In this document: one piece after another, positions 9,511-20,402 of the stretch
How positions within the stretch are numbered: the stretch's first letter is position 1
Layout: every line of letters begins with the position of its first letter
Source of the DNA: Prorocentrum cordatum
Taxonomy: Eukaryota; Sar; Dinophyceae; Prorocentrales; Prorocentraceae
NCBI GenBank assembly: GCA_963575745.1
Contig: CAUYUJ010015694.1
Coordinates: forward strand, 189,001 to 253,000
Direction of reading: 5' to 3'
DNA: 64,000 nt
Position numbers and translations under genes: made by a program
Notes under the pieces: generated by a model
What the model was told of the DNA's origin: nothing
The model's database searches: none
The model's input: only the letters and a program-made list of their open reading frames with translations

Positions 9511-9822
9511 TTGACGGACCGTGCGGTGAGGTCTTCGGCAGTTCGCCTCCGAGCAGTTCGCCTCATCCTGGCAGTTCGCCTCCGAGCATCGGGGACTCGA
9601 GTATTCCGGAGTACGTTGGCCCTCCCCCGCCGTGCCCACGGTTAGCCAACACGTGTGCTGGACCTGCATGATCGGTACGATCGACATAGGCACGGACGAA
9701 GACCGACAACACTCCTTGCCCATTCCGATCAGGACTTGCGGTCGGTACCACAGCGGGAGGTACAAGGCTGCCTCCCAGCAGTGCACCTCCGTAGGGCTCG
9801 AGTGCTCCTGAACTCGGGTTAA

Positions 9823-9967
9823 GTCGGGCGTGTCCCTCTACAGGAGGAATATTCAAAAATAGTCAAAAAATAGTCTGGTGACTATTTTTTGCATTTTCTG
9901 CGTATTTTCGAATGTTTGGGGGTATTATTTTTCGTCAAACATCTCCCTGTAGGGGGACATGCCCGAC
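9823..9967. mobile_element. AT-rich foldback (MITE-like) element
   Basis: The 22-nt termini are inverted: GTCGGGCGTGTCCCTCTACA at left (9823 on) and the same with two or three changes on the opposite strand at right (9946-9967). The interior is strikingly AT-rich. It holds a perfect 12-bp hairpin, CAAAAAATAGTC / GACTATTTTTTG, with a 4-nt loop (9864-9891). No coding capacity. The motif AAAAAATAGTC also occurs near 17955. Confidence 0.65.
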
Positions 9968-10148
9968 CGAAAACTCAGGTTTGCCGACGCCTTTTGACGA
10001 GCGCGTCCTGGGTTTTGACGGTCCAGTGTCCGTGGGAGGTCTGCAGCAGGAGCTCGCGTCAAATTTCTGGCTGGGTTTCTTCATTGTCATGATGGCCCAG
10101 TCAGGCCAACCCGAGTCCCCCGAACCCGAGTCTTACGTCTCCCTGGAA

Positions 10149-10294
10149 GTAGATGGGATCGAAAGATCGCTCCGCCTCGCCGATGCATCGACGATGCAGC
10201 TCGACGTGGAGCCCGATGTTTTCGATGCTGACGTTGCCGTTGCATCGACCATACGGCGCGATCCTCCGACACCATTTGCTCGGAACCTATCTGG
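10149..10294. mobile_element. family A element, copy 2 (degenerate)
   Basis: The left end AGATGGGATCGAAAGATCGC and the right end CGATCCTCCGACACCATTTG match copy 1 termini in inverted orientation. The interior holds GCCGATGCATCGACGATGC and CGTGGAGCCCGAT as in copy 1. No clear flanking duplication. Confidence 0.65.
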
Positions 10295-10562
10295 GATGTT
10301 TCTATTCTCCTCATCCTCCTCCTTCTCCAACGAGCAAGTAGCAGCCTTGCCGCAAGCGAGTCTGAGTCTGAGTCTTCTCGTCTTCCTTCTCCTCCCTCCC
10401 TCCCTCCCTCCTTGTTCCTCTCCCTCCCCCTCCTTCTAGCTAACGCAGTTTCCGCAGGCTGCTCAACGTGTCCAGGTGCCCACTGTTCCGTCTGGCCACC
10501 GGGGGGCGCCCCAGTTGCCGGAGCTGGCATGCGGATTTCTTGCTTTGTCTCGTTTTGTCCAA

Positions 10563-10724
10563 ATGAGCAACGCAGAAAAACGGTGGCGTTTTCGCGGACA
10601 TTGGCGCGTAAGTTGCCCGCGTAAGGTCGCGCGTAAGCGCCCTCGTTTCCAATGTGGCGTGTTGCGCTGGCGGCCCGCGTGAGCTGCGGCGTAAGGTCGC
10701 TGAGTATTTCCTCTCGAGTAAGAC
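10563..10724 (+). repeat. family C interspersed repeat, copy 2
   Basis: ATGAGCAACGCAGAAAAACG, then GGTGGCGTTTTCGCGGACAT and the CGCGTAAG series, as in copy 1 (8261-8418). Followed after 36 nt by a family B copy. Confidence 0.75.
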
Positions 10725-10760
10725 CCTTTTGTCGTCGCCCAGACGGGATCAGAGTACATT

Positions 10761-10909
10761 CGGACGAGGCTAGGACGAGGATAAATCCGTTCCAGAGCGT
10801 CCCCGAACGCTCTGAGAAGGCCGCGGGGTTCGAGACATCCTCCAGAGCCACCACTCAGAGATTCTCGATCCATCCTCACCCGATGTTATCTTCGCCCTGG
10901 CTTCGCCTT
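10761..10909 (+). repeat. family B interspersed repeat, copy 2
   Basis: CGGACGAGGCTAGGACGAGG, GATAAATCCGTTCCAGAGCG, then CGAGACATCCTCCAGAGCC and a terminus CCTGGCTTCGCC. Abuts family A copy 3. Confidence 0.75.
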
Positions 10910-10910
10910 A

Positions 10911-11040
10911 CAGATGGGGTCCGATGACCGCGCCGCCTCGCCGATGCATCGGCGATGCGGCTCGATTCGGAGCTTGAGCTGCTGCATCCCCACGTCGCCG
11001 ATGTACCGGCGATGCGGCGCGCGTCTCCGACCCCACTCGT
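10911..11040. mobile_element. family A element, copy 3
   Basis: CAGATGGGGTCCGATGACCG at left, GCGTCTCCGACCCCACTCG at right (inverted), with the GCCGATGCATCGGCGATGC core. It starts within 2 nt of the end of a family B copy. Followed by a (GTC)n run at about 11063-11117. Confidence 0.65.
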
Positions 11041-11117
11041 CGACGCCGCCGCCGCCGCAGTCGACGTCCTCGTCGTCGTCCGTCGTCGTCCGTCGTCGTC
11101 GTCGTCGTCGTCGTCTT

Positions 11118-11939
11118 CCGTCGCTGGGAGAGCCGCGGCTTCAGCAGCGCACGCCACTGTCGAGCACCCCGGATATGTTACCCTCGAGAGAACGGAGCGT
11201 TCCTAGAGGTGCTCGCGCCGCGAAAGAAAAAGCACTGGCTGCCACTGGGGGCCCTGGCTAGGCCCCAGAGCCGTCAAAAAATGATCCGCGATGAAATACT
11301 GGAGAGTCGGGACTTCTGGGGGCCCCGCATAAAAAAATCAAGACATCCTTGCGTGCGCACGTAGCCGCGTGCCTTTCCGGCGTTCCGCCCTCAGACGGCA
11401 TGGTACGCAGCAGGTGGTTTCCGCATGCGCAGAAGGTCTGGTGCTCAGCACGTCCAGATCTTTGCGTGTGCGGGTTCCAGTGATTCACGGTTCTGCGCGT
11501 CACTTCACAAGCAGGTTAATCATTTTGACCGCGTTTTGGCCTGATGTTTCGTATGCCGACGGGGTTCCAGCGCGTCAGAGAGAAAATTGAGAGCGTTTGT
11601 GTCTCCAGGAGCGCCTCTTCCATTCGGGGCTCAGCGCAGTCCCTGCAGCTGGCAAGCAGGGCTCTCCGCTTGCCTTTCATCCCTAACGCTGGGCGAAGTT
11701 AGCTCGTACGTGGCCCGCGTACGCTTTCGCGACAGTCATGAAACTTCGCCAGCGGAGGAGCAGACCAGCCCGTGCTTCCAGCCTTCTGGTGCTGCCGTGT
11801 GCGTCGTGTGAGGCACAGGTACCGCCCGCCTGGAGCGCACGGGACACGGGGCGAAGGAACGCGCAAAGGCCAGAGCCGGCGGTGCGTGCGCGCGCAGAAC
11901 ATGCGCTGGACCTCGCGTTTTTCGAGGCGCAGGCCCGGG
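11118..11939. other. no gene recognised
   Basis: Mixed-composition sequence; open frames under 125 codons without recognised domains. Confidence 0.45.
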
Positions 11940-12182
11940 AGGAGAGCGAGTGTCAGAAGAGTAACAGATACAGATACTCCAGGCCTCCCAGATGGGGTCC
12001 GAGTAGATGGGATCCGAGGATCGCGCCGCATCGCCGATGCATCGGCGATGCGGCTCGATGTGGATTCCGAAATGATCCACGCCGACGTCGCCGATGCATC
12101 GCCGATGCATCGCGATCCTCCGACACCATCTGCTCGGACCCCATCTCGCAGGCCTCTACAGTAGGAGAGCGAGTGTCAGAAG
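11940..12182. mobile_element. family A element, copy 4, with 20-bp direct repeats
   Basis: The element proper is about 11981-12152: AGGCCTCCCAGATGGGGTCC at left, and CGGACCCCATCTCGCAGGCC at right as the inverted match. AGGAGAGCGAGTGTCAGAAG occurs exactly twice, at 11940-11959 and 12163-12182, bracketing the element. This is best read as a target-site duplication and the strongest sign in the window that family A is mobile. 21 nt on the left and about 10 nt on the right lie between the duplication and the recognisable terminal repeat. Confidence 0.8.
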
Positions 12183-13239
12183 GAAAAATGTATTGCGATA
12201 ACGCCCCCTTCCCTCTCGTAGCCACGGCTGGATTCGCCTCGAAATTTCCCCTCTCCTGTCCCTCCCCCATTGCCCTCCCCACCCCTCCTCGTTGCCAAAG
12301 TCCCCCCATCATCCTTTCCCTCCTCTCTCAGCGGAGCGGGGATTTGTTCTCTCGCGGATGTTTCCACTGCCTTGCATTGATGCGTTCGCCATTTGACTGC
12401 TCTATTCGCTGGCTCACATCAACCCCGCTGAGCAGCTCGCGATCCCTCCAGTTCATCATTCCCTGGTCCACCCCAGGATGCTGGACCCGAAAGGGAACTC
12501 GGCCGTGTTCCTCTTCTACGCGTGAGCCCAGAGCGGGCAGAAGGAGGAGGAGGAGCGGGAAGAGGACCAGAAGTGGGAATTGGAGGAGGAGTATCAGGGG
12601 GAAACATTAGTTTGTTCTCCAAGCTTGTTCCCACTCTGCATCGGCAGAGACGCAACATGGCGTGAAGGAGGAGGAGCCGCTGGAGGAGAAGGAAGAGGAA
12701 TCCTGCGAAGCAGGAGAGCAGAGGAGGGCTAGATGGCGTGAGATCACAGGCAGGCTTCCCCGGTACTCCATCAAATGGCGTGGGCGGGCAAGGATTTCGA
12801 GATGCGAGGTGCCTGGGAAACGTGCTGAGCCTATGCACGGGCGCACGGTCTCCCTTCATGTGCGCAGTCCGTTTGGCACGGCGGCATCCAGTTTCGTATG
12901 ACAGTGTAATTGCGCATCGCACGGTCAAACCACTGTTCTCACCGAGGGGCAGGAGGAGGAGGAGAGCACAGGACAGGCCCGAGTGGAGCCGCGACCCCGT
13001 CCGCACCCAACTCCCCAGGCCGGATTACCACACTCGTCGTCGTCGTCGTCCTGTTCCTCCGCCTCCCTCCACCCTCTCCCTGTCCTCCCTCTTCCAGGAG
13101 GGGGAAAAAAAACACAGACACTCATAATCGTCGATTACCCCGACAATATTGGAAGACATGGGAAGTGGGGGGAAGACAAGAACCCAGAAAATACGGGAAA
13201 ATAGGGGGAATCATGTTATTTGTGTGTATTTATGTGTGT
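12183..13239. other. no gene recognised
   Basis: Purine-rich (12540-12720) and pyrimidine-rich patches. Open frames up to 205 codons overlap on both strands with low-complexity content. Confidence 0.45.
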
Positions 13240-13502
13240 GTCCCAGGGCCCCTTCACTCTTCCCCCGCCCCGGCCTGCCATTGCCCTCCTCTCTTCCCCC
13301 CTACTCTCTCTATACCTCTCTCCTCCTCCGCTCGCCTCGCTCCTTCCGTTCCCCTTCGCCCTTTCCCCCCTCTTCCCTTCGCCTCCCTCCCCAACCAACC
13401 CACCAACCCACCCCCCTTCCCCTCCCTCCCCTCCCTTTCCCTGGGTGCTCCTCACCAACCCCCCTCCCCTCCCCCATCTTTCCCCCGTTGTCCCCTCTCT
13501 TC
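13240..13502 (+). repeat. pyrimidine-rich tract
   Basis: About 260 nt of C/T-rich sequence (CCCTCC, CTTCC, CCAACCCA) running into the SL-like sequence at 13503. It could act as a polypyrimidine tract, or simply be low-complexity sequence. Confidence 0.7.
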
Positions 13503-13554
13503 CCGTTGCCAGTCTAGCTCGAGCTAGTTTGGCTCAAGCCATTTGGGGCTCGAG
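13503..13554 (+). other. possible triple tandem DinoSL relic
   Basis: Three successive segments resemble the dinoflagellate spliced leader. 13503-13523 matches the last 21 nt at about 16 positions. 13524-13538 (CTAGTTTGGCTCAAG) matches the 15-nt 3' part at 13 of 15. 13539-13554 (CCATTTGGGGCTCGAG) matches the same 15-nt part with one insertion and two changes. One full leader followed by 15-nt remnants is the arrangement expected when the internal AG of an older SL is reused as splice acceptor after retroposition. No gene is recognisable downstream. Confidence 0.5.
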
Positions 13555-15785
13555 GGTGGCATCAGAGTCTCGCGCACACCGCTCGCGCCCCACAATACCT
13601 GGCACCAGCGGCACGCCATGCCGACTGGAACACTAGGTAAAGGAAGCGCCGCAGTGTGAAACATTTGCCGGGCAATATTCGGAAGAAGGCAGTTCTCGTG
13701 ATTAGCCCAAGTGGAAACAAATGTCGATTGTGGAGGAAATCACACTGAACTAAAATGTTGACATGCGCTTGCGGGTTGCCATGTTAGAGTTCAGGCCAGA
13801 GAGCTCTGGCGGTTGCTTCGGGAACCCGGCCACGATTCCCGAATTCGCCCAGGAGACCGGCGGAGAAGCCAAGGCCGTTGGAGTCCAGCGCGGGTTCGGT
13901 ATGGCAGTTGGCCCAGAAGAAGTTCAAGAAGTTGCGTGCCGACAATATTGAGGTGGGCTTACTAGTCAGGTTAAAGTCGTGGAGGAGATCAAGCAGGGAC
14001 TCAAGCATTACCGCACCTGGCCCGTGAGCAAGCAGCTCGACGAGGCCAGGAAGGACGGCCGAACAGCATGCCACAAAGATAAGACGTGTAACGATGGCCG
14101 GGAAGGCCATGCAGCTGCTGAGGACGGCAGATCACGTTATGAAGATTTTGTTTCGTCAATATCTCCAGTTCCACCTGCATAGTCTTCTCCCTCGGATGGA
14201 AGGCAGCGCTATGTGGATCATTTTCCAGACGCATGGGGAGAGTACGCCGACGGGACAGCAATCCAATCGCAGAGCAGTGTGAGTGTGTGCGTATAGTGTA
14301 TACACCGAGAAAATATCGCAAATGTTGCAGCAATTGGCAGGGAAAGCGGGAGATCCCTTGCCAGAACATCTAGAGACGCGACTCGGTAACCACATGTCTG
14401 TTCGTTGTGGTAAGTTGTTTCAAAAGCCATGAAAGTTCATGACAATGGGAGGGCTCCTTCCAGAGCGGTTTGCACACCATGTTATGCAGGAGCATTTGCA
14501 TTTTGCATGTTGGTTTGTCTGGTTATGTTGAGCCGCAGCGGTCACTGTGGCTAGACCGCTACAGTTGCATGCGCGTTGGTATAGCGATGTCAAAGAACTT
14601 CTTGGGGAAGTGGCAAGCAGCCTTCCAGAGCCTCCAGTCGAGTACTTAGCTAACCATCGCGTGCGAGACTACTGCCACGGGATTTGTCTGCCCTGGTCTT
14701 CAATAAATGATTCGATCCGCTCCGTATCGCTCCTAATTTCGCATGGTGCCAGGCAGGCGCAGCTGCCACAGGAGAAGATGAGGGTGCAAGTGCACGGGTT
14801 GGAGGAGTGCGAAAAACGTTGAGGATCATCTCCATCTTCCATCCTTGAATTAGCAGGGCAAGTTCAGGCCAGGCGCGCACAAGGTTCCAGGTGATGTCTT
14901 GGAGATCGGTATTGTTTACGTCCTCCTGGCCTTGTTTAGAGCCAACACCGCGATTGGCGCCCATGGGCATCCTCGTAGGTGGCCACCCACGCATACTTTG
15001 TCCTGCCATGGCGCGCGTCGTGCAAGAAAGTCCAAACCTGCAGGTTGGCGTCGAGAAGTCGGTCGGTGATGGTATCAGTGGCATTGGATCGGGGGTGGAG
15101 TGGACCAGATTTCAGGGGCCCTGTTTGACAAGTCGTAGTAGCCCATAGGTCCTGAGTGCCAGGGTAGTTCTGGGGCCAGGGCTGGTTTGGCCGAATGGGC
15201 ATCGGCAGCGCTCCAGGCGGAATATGAAGCCCAGGCAGAGTCTGAAGGACGGTTGTATCTCATTGTCTTTGAATGCCAAGCGAAGCGAGGGTCAAAACGA
15301 GAAGTCCCCCTCCTCGTCCTCGTCATCGTCGTGTTTACTTTAGTTGGCTTTGGCGACGGCACTGCTGTATTTGTTGACCAGATCCGCTTCCAGTTTTGTT
15401 TCGTTTCCGTCGGCGTTCGTCCAGTTCCAATTCCGGGTTCCGGCGTCGTTTCTTTTTGTGAGCATTGTCTCGCATAATACAGAGCCGTTTTTTGTGAAAG
15501 TGTAGCAGACATGGTTTGCCGTGTACACGGCCCGCTAAAGGTCATCCCCCTTCCTCCCTTCCCCCCCCCTGTGTCCAGACCCGCCAGGTACGCGCGCATA
15601 TGCTCTATCCTCAGAAGGGCCCAGGGCCTGGGCGTTGACGTCGCCAAGCTGCCAGCCAGCGAGCTGAAGGCGCACGCCACGCGCGCGTCGTCGTCGAGAT
15701 TCGAGGCTCGAGATGTGTCGGACGTGTTTGAGGAACTCGTTATCAGTATAGTGGGCTTCGGCACACCCCGCCACCACGCCTAGGT
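13555..15785 (-). other. unrecognised; weak hint of minus-strand retroelement remnants
   Basis: Codon-like patches on the minus strand (for example 14110 to 13784, reading LLDLLHDFNLTSKPTSIL) vaguely resemble the region after the RT active site of LINEs. Another minus-strand patch lies at 15202-14936. No catalytic motif is visible, so I do not call a gene. Confidence 0.2.
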
Positions 15786-15789
15786 TGTA

Positions 15790-15985
15790 GGTGAGAGGCC
15801 TCTTGGATGCCCGTGGGGACCTCTTGGGGAGGTGTTTCGGAAGCCTTTTGGAGGCGGCTTTGGGTTTTGGGGGGGCCCCGTGGGGGCCTCCTGCGGCCTG
15901 ATTTGGCCCTCTTGGGGGTCTCCTGGGGCTTCTGGGAGGCCCCTTTGGGGCCTGCTGGCGGTCTCGGGAGTCATCTTGGGGCGAA
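15790..15985. repeat. degenerate array, CTTGGGGCC orientation
   Basis: CTTGGGGGTCTCCTGGGGC-type units, then GAAATGCAATTTCGAATTCC, a possible spacer equivalent to that of the larger arrays. Confidence 0.7.
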
Positions 15986-16121
15986 GAGCGCGAAATGCAA
16001 TTTCGAATTCCCCATCTTGGGGACCTCGGCCTTTGATTTGGAGGCCGTTGCCCAGCCCCGGGAAGATAGAAAACGGTTCGGGATGAAAAGCGGCCCCGGG
16101 ACAGGGGTCGACGGGGCTAGC

Positions 16122-16352
16122 GGCTAGGACGAGGATAAATCCGTTCCAGAGCTTTCCAGAACGTTCTCAGAGCGTTCTGGAGCGCTCCGAGAAGTCCGCG
16201 GCGCCCGAGACATCCAGAGCCGCTAGAATTCAAAGATTCGATGATGTAGGAAGATTTCAGGCGCCCGTACAGGAAATCAGGAATCAGGCGCCCGAGGCAT
16301 CTTCCAGAGCCGCCGATTCATCCTCACCCGATGTTATCCTCGTGCTGGCCTC
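16122..16352 (+). repeat. family B interspersed repeat, copy 3 (longer variant)
   Basis: GGCTAGGACGAGGATAAATC, CAGAACGTTCTCAGAGCG, GCCCGAGACATC. It then repeats an internal piece (CAGAGCCGC twice) before ending GATTCATCCTCACCCGATG. Longer than the other copies because of the partial internal duplication. Confidence 0.7.
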
Positions 16353-19000
16353 GTTTGGGGGCGGCGGCGGGGTGAGCGGGCGTGGCGGGCGCGCGAGTCG
16401 GAGTCGGGCTGATGGGTCCTGTGCAGAGGACGTCACAAACATGTACGCAATAATTCGTGCAATCGTTCGTGCGGGATACGCACGTCGTACAATCCACGCG
16501 CCCTGCGCCACAGGATCAATTATTGCACGTTTTCGTTTGCGACCCTGTTACGAAAGACCCCCGTTGCCCAGACGAGGGGGGGGTCAAGGGGAGTCCTCCT
16601 TGTCGTCCTCTATTGCCTCTGTTGCCTCTAAGCGGTGGGCCACGTGCAACACTATGGCTACCAGCGATGCCGCAGGGACCCTCCCAAGCCCCTGGCGTGA
16701 AACCGAAGAAGCGGGGCGCCGCTGCTCAACCCCTGCTTACACGCCGCCGCCTCCTCCTGCTCCTCCTCCTGCTCCTCCTGCTCCTCCTCCTCGTCCTCCT
16801 CCTGCTCCTCCTCCTCCTCCACCTCCTCATCCTGCGGGCCTGGCCTGCCTGAAGGCACTCGAGAACTGTCGAGCCCCAGGCCACACAGCTGGTCGGAGAG
16901 GTCAGCGTGCCGAGGTGATCGGGAGTCAGCGCGCAGCGCATCGTCTGATCTAAAACCCTCTTCCCCCGCCCTCTCCCTCCCTCCTCCCCCTCCTCCCTTT
17001 CCCGCCCTGTGCTCCACTGCTGTGGTGCCCGGCTGGGGTGAGCGGCTCGTGCCAAGCGTTCCCTTGGACCTACCTCTTCGGAGGCAGGCCGCCGTCTTGG
17101 CCCTGGCCCCTCCTGCCTTCGCCTCCACGCGGCCAGCTGCTCGGCCGGAGCCAGGGGCCGCTCGTTCGCTTCTCCTCCCGGCTGCCTCCCTCCTGCGCAT
17201 GGGGCACGGGGCGGCCCGGGCCTCCAGCGTGTTGTGCACTGCCGCCCGGAGAGCCGACTCGGCACGGAGGGCCCCGCCTGGGGGGTGGAAGGTCGGGGCT
17301 CCAGGGCCGCCCCTTGTTGGAGAAGATCGGGGCATCGGATCTTCGGCGGAGGGAGGGAGGAAGGGAGGGAAGGGACGAGGAGGGGAGGCAAGGGGAGGGA
17401 CAGGAGGGGCGAAGTGATTGGAGATAGGAGGATAGAGGAGGGGGAGGAGGAGGAGGAGGAGGAGGAGGAGGAGGAGGAGGAGGAGGAGGATGCGGAGGAG
17501 GAGAAGGAGGAGGAGGCGGAGGAGGAAGCGGAGGAGGAGGCGGGGGCGGAGGCGGAGGAGGAGGCGGAGGCGGAGGCGAAGGCGGAGGCGGAGGCGGAGG
17601 AGGAGGAAGATGAAGGGAAGGATAGCAGTCGTGATCACAAGGAGAGACGGAGGAAGAAGAGGACGGGGAGGGAAGGGCAGGGGAGCGCAGGAGACGGGAG
17701 GGGGCGGCAAGAGGCGGGGGAGGAGGGACAGCAGCAAAGCGACGGGCGTGTCGGGCGCACGGGGGGGCATGCTGGAGGGGCAGGGCCGAGCAAGGCGAGA
17801 GGGCAATTCGGTCAGCTAAAGTCGGGGGTCAGTCTTGGTGGAAGTCTGCCAGAGACCTTGTGCGCCGCTTGGGTTGAATTTCTGGGGCCAGCCCAGGCCA
17901 AGCCGTGCCCTTTTCACGGTGGATTGGCCCTGGCTTGGATGCAGCACCCACACTAAAAAATAGTCAGGGGTTGCCAATTGGACAGGCAATGACGCCGAAG
18001 CGCTTGATCATTCCCCTTTCGGTTTCCTTGTTACCTCCCTCCCTACCTCCCGCTCCTTCTCTTCCCCTTCTCCCTCCATTCCCCCTGTCCTTCCTCTCGC
18101 CTCCCACCTCCGCCTCCCTCCCCTCCCCCCTGTCTCCCTCGCCCCCCCCCCCCCCCTCCCGCGCCCAGCACATCCCACTCGCTCCTCTTCCATTACCACT
18201 TACGTAACCGCAGCGTGTATCTCTGGGTCCTGAGCTTTCTGGTGACCCAGGCTCGTCTGGCGGCTCGGCAGATCGAGCCAGAGCTTTTTAGCACTTTCGG
18301 CCCTCCTGGTCGTTTCTGGGCCCCTGGGCTATCAGAAAATTGCCTGGGATTGCAATCGCCCCGAGAACGCCGAGGGCCAGCGACTCGATACGATGGAGTC
18401 CTCGGACTTCTCTCGTCGGATGTCGGGGAGGACGAGAGAGTGGGTGGATCAAGCTAGGCGCGCTCGCGCCATATCTGACGCCCTGCCCCTCCCATCAATC
18501 AATTCCCACTGCATTGGTGTTTTCTCTATCCGCTGACGCGTCTCATAGCGGACCTGAAATTCAAAATATGGTCCAATCTTCTTCTGCGCAACCAGAAATG
18601 GGGAGCTGCGTACATTGGGGGAGGAGGAGGAGGAGGAGGAGGAGGAGGAAGTGACGGATGAGCAAGAGGAGAAGGAGGAGGAGAAGGAGGAGGAGAAAGA
18701 GGAGGAGATGAAAGGAGAAGGAAGGAGGAGGACGAGGATGAACAGCAGCAGCAGGATTTGGAGTAGAAGGAGCGGGAGGAGCAGGAGGACCAGGGGAAGA
18801 GGAGCGGACAGAATGGGGGGCGACAACGAAGAGGAAATATTCATATCCAACAGAAAGGTGGCCCTCGCTGGGGCGAGAGCGCCATTCTGAACGACGGGAG
18901 CACAAAAACAATCCTTAAATGAGGCCCACGCTGCAGCGGCAGCACCATTTTGAAGGACCGAGAGCGAACGAATTTTACAAAAGCTCACGCACACACACCA
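16353..19000. other. microsatellite-rich, no gene recognised
   Basis: Contains (CTC)n at about 16745-16830, GGA/GGC-rich sequence at 17437-17630, pyrimidine-rich sequence at 18020-18165 and (GGA)n at 18615-18730. Open frames up to 424 codons are translations of these runs (poly-Glu/Arg/Leu/Ser) and are not annotated. Confidence 0.6.
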
Positions 19001-19004
19001 CCAA

Positions 19005-19132
19005 CAACAACAACAACAACAACGACGACGACGACGACGACGACGATGCCGACGACGACAACGACAAAAACAACAACAACAACACCAACAACAATAATAA
19101 AAATAACAATAATAATAATAATAATCATCATT
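19005..19132. repeat. (AAC)n/(GAC)n/(AAT)n compound microsatellite
   Basis: AAC units pass into GAC, back to AAC, then AAT, suggesting successive point-mutated expansions of one trinucleotide run. Confidence 0.85.
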
Positions 19133-19305
19133 ACAAGATTGGTCGCTCCTACCGGCCCGCGTGTCATTCACTTTGCATATCCCAAACCCTGGATACCCGC
19201 CCTCTTCGTCTTCAATCGTACCCCCTTTGGGGGGGGTTATATTCTTTCCTGGCCACGTGTAATTGGAGAAGCCCCTAAACAGGGAAACGAAAGGGAAAAG
19301 ACAAA

Positions 19306-19500
19306 CAGTCTCAGGCGGGAGCCGTTGTTGTTGTAGCCCGGGGGAGCAACAACGCAGTTTGACCCGGACTACATTGTGAGGAAGTCTCAAGCGGGAGCTC
19401 CGTTCCTGAGAAAATTGGGAGGAAGTCTCAGACGGGAGGGGGGGGTCCTGAGTAAATTGGGAGGAAGTCTCAGGCGGGAGCCGTTGCTGTTGTAGTCCGG
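19306..19500. repeat. short irregular repeat of AAGTCTCAGGCGGGAG
   Basis: AGTCTCAGGCGGGAG or a one-base variant recurs near 19309, 19383, 19425 and 19467. The first and last copies continue with CCGTTG(T/C)TGTTGTAG. Confidence 0.7.
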
Positions 19501-19674
19501 GGGGCCAGGGGCACAGTTTGAGCATCACGACTTGCCCTGTCAAGAAACAGGGTGCGAGCGTCGAGGGGCACACTTTGATTGAGAAAAACAGCATGCGCCA
19601 GTGAGGGGGGATCAACAATAAGTGGCACGCGTGCCCTGGCTCTTGCACAAAGGAGCTGCGAAGGACTGGAGGCC

Positions 19675-20402
19675 CGGCCCAGGGGGGCTGCCCTGGGAAG
19701 CCTGGACGGAGGGGAGGTCCCACGGGGGGGTGGCCCAGGTGAGTTGGGGCTCAGGCTCAGGGGAGGGGCCGAGGGGGACGAACCACGACGAACCACGAAC
19801 CACGACGAAAATAAAGATGTCAGCGGCCCAGGGGGGCTGTCCTGGGAAGCCTGGACGGAGCAAGCCTCCAAAGGGTGGGTGGCCCAGGGGAGCTGGGGCT
19901 CAGGCTCAGGGGAGGGGCCGAGGGGGACGAACCACCACGAACCACGAACCACGACGAAAAATAAAAATGTCCGGCCTAGGGGGCTGCCCTGGGAAGCCTG
20001 GACGGAGGGCGGGTCCCAAGGGTGGGTGGCCCAGGGGAGCTGGGGCTCAGGCTCAGGGGCCGAGGGGGACGAACCACGACGAACCACGAACCACGACGAA
20101 AATAAAGATGTCCGCGGCCCAGGGGGGCTGTCCTGGGAAGCCTGAACGGAGCAAGCCTCCGAAGGGTGGGTGGCCCAGGGGAGCTGGGGCTCAGGCTCAG
20201 GGGAGGGTCCGAGGGGGACGAACCACCACGAACCACGACGAAAATAAAGATGTCAGCGGCCCAGGGGGGTTGTCCTGGGAAGCCTGGACGGAGCAAGCCT
20301 CCGAAGGGTGGGTGGCCCAGGGGAGCTGGGGCTCAGGCTCAGGGGAGGGTCCGAGGGGGACGAACCACCACGAACCACGAACCACGACGAAAATAAAAAT
20401 GG
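19675..20402. repeat. five-unit 142-149 bp minisatellite
   Basis: Landmark AGGGGGGCTG (or a one-base variant) at 19681, 19830, 19978, 20121 and 20263 gives steps of 149, 148, 143 and 142. Each unit contains GGTGGCCCAGG, GGGGCTCAGGCTCAGGGG and a run of CGAACCACGA. The steps are not multiples of three, so the 263-codon open frame across it switches reading with each unit. This argues against coding. Confidence 0.85.

Noticed and set aside
9787-9801. TCCGTAGGGCTCGAG as a DinoSL relic
   Set aside because: Would need deletion of seven bases from the middle of the leader; too short to distinguish from chance.
17234-17956. poly-Glu/Arg frames and minus-strand poly-Leu/Arg frames
   Set aside because: Translations of a GGA microsatellite.
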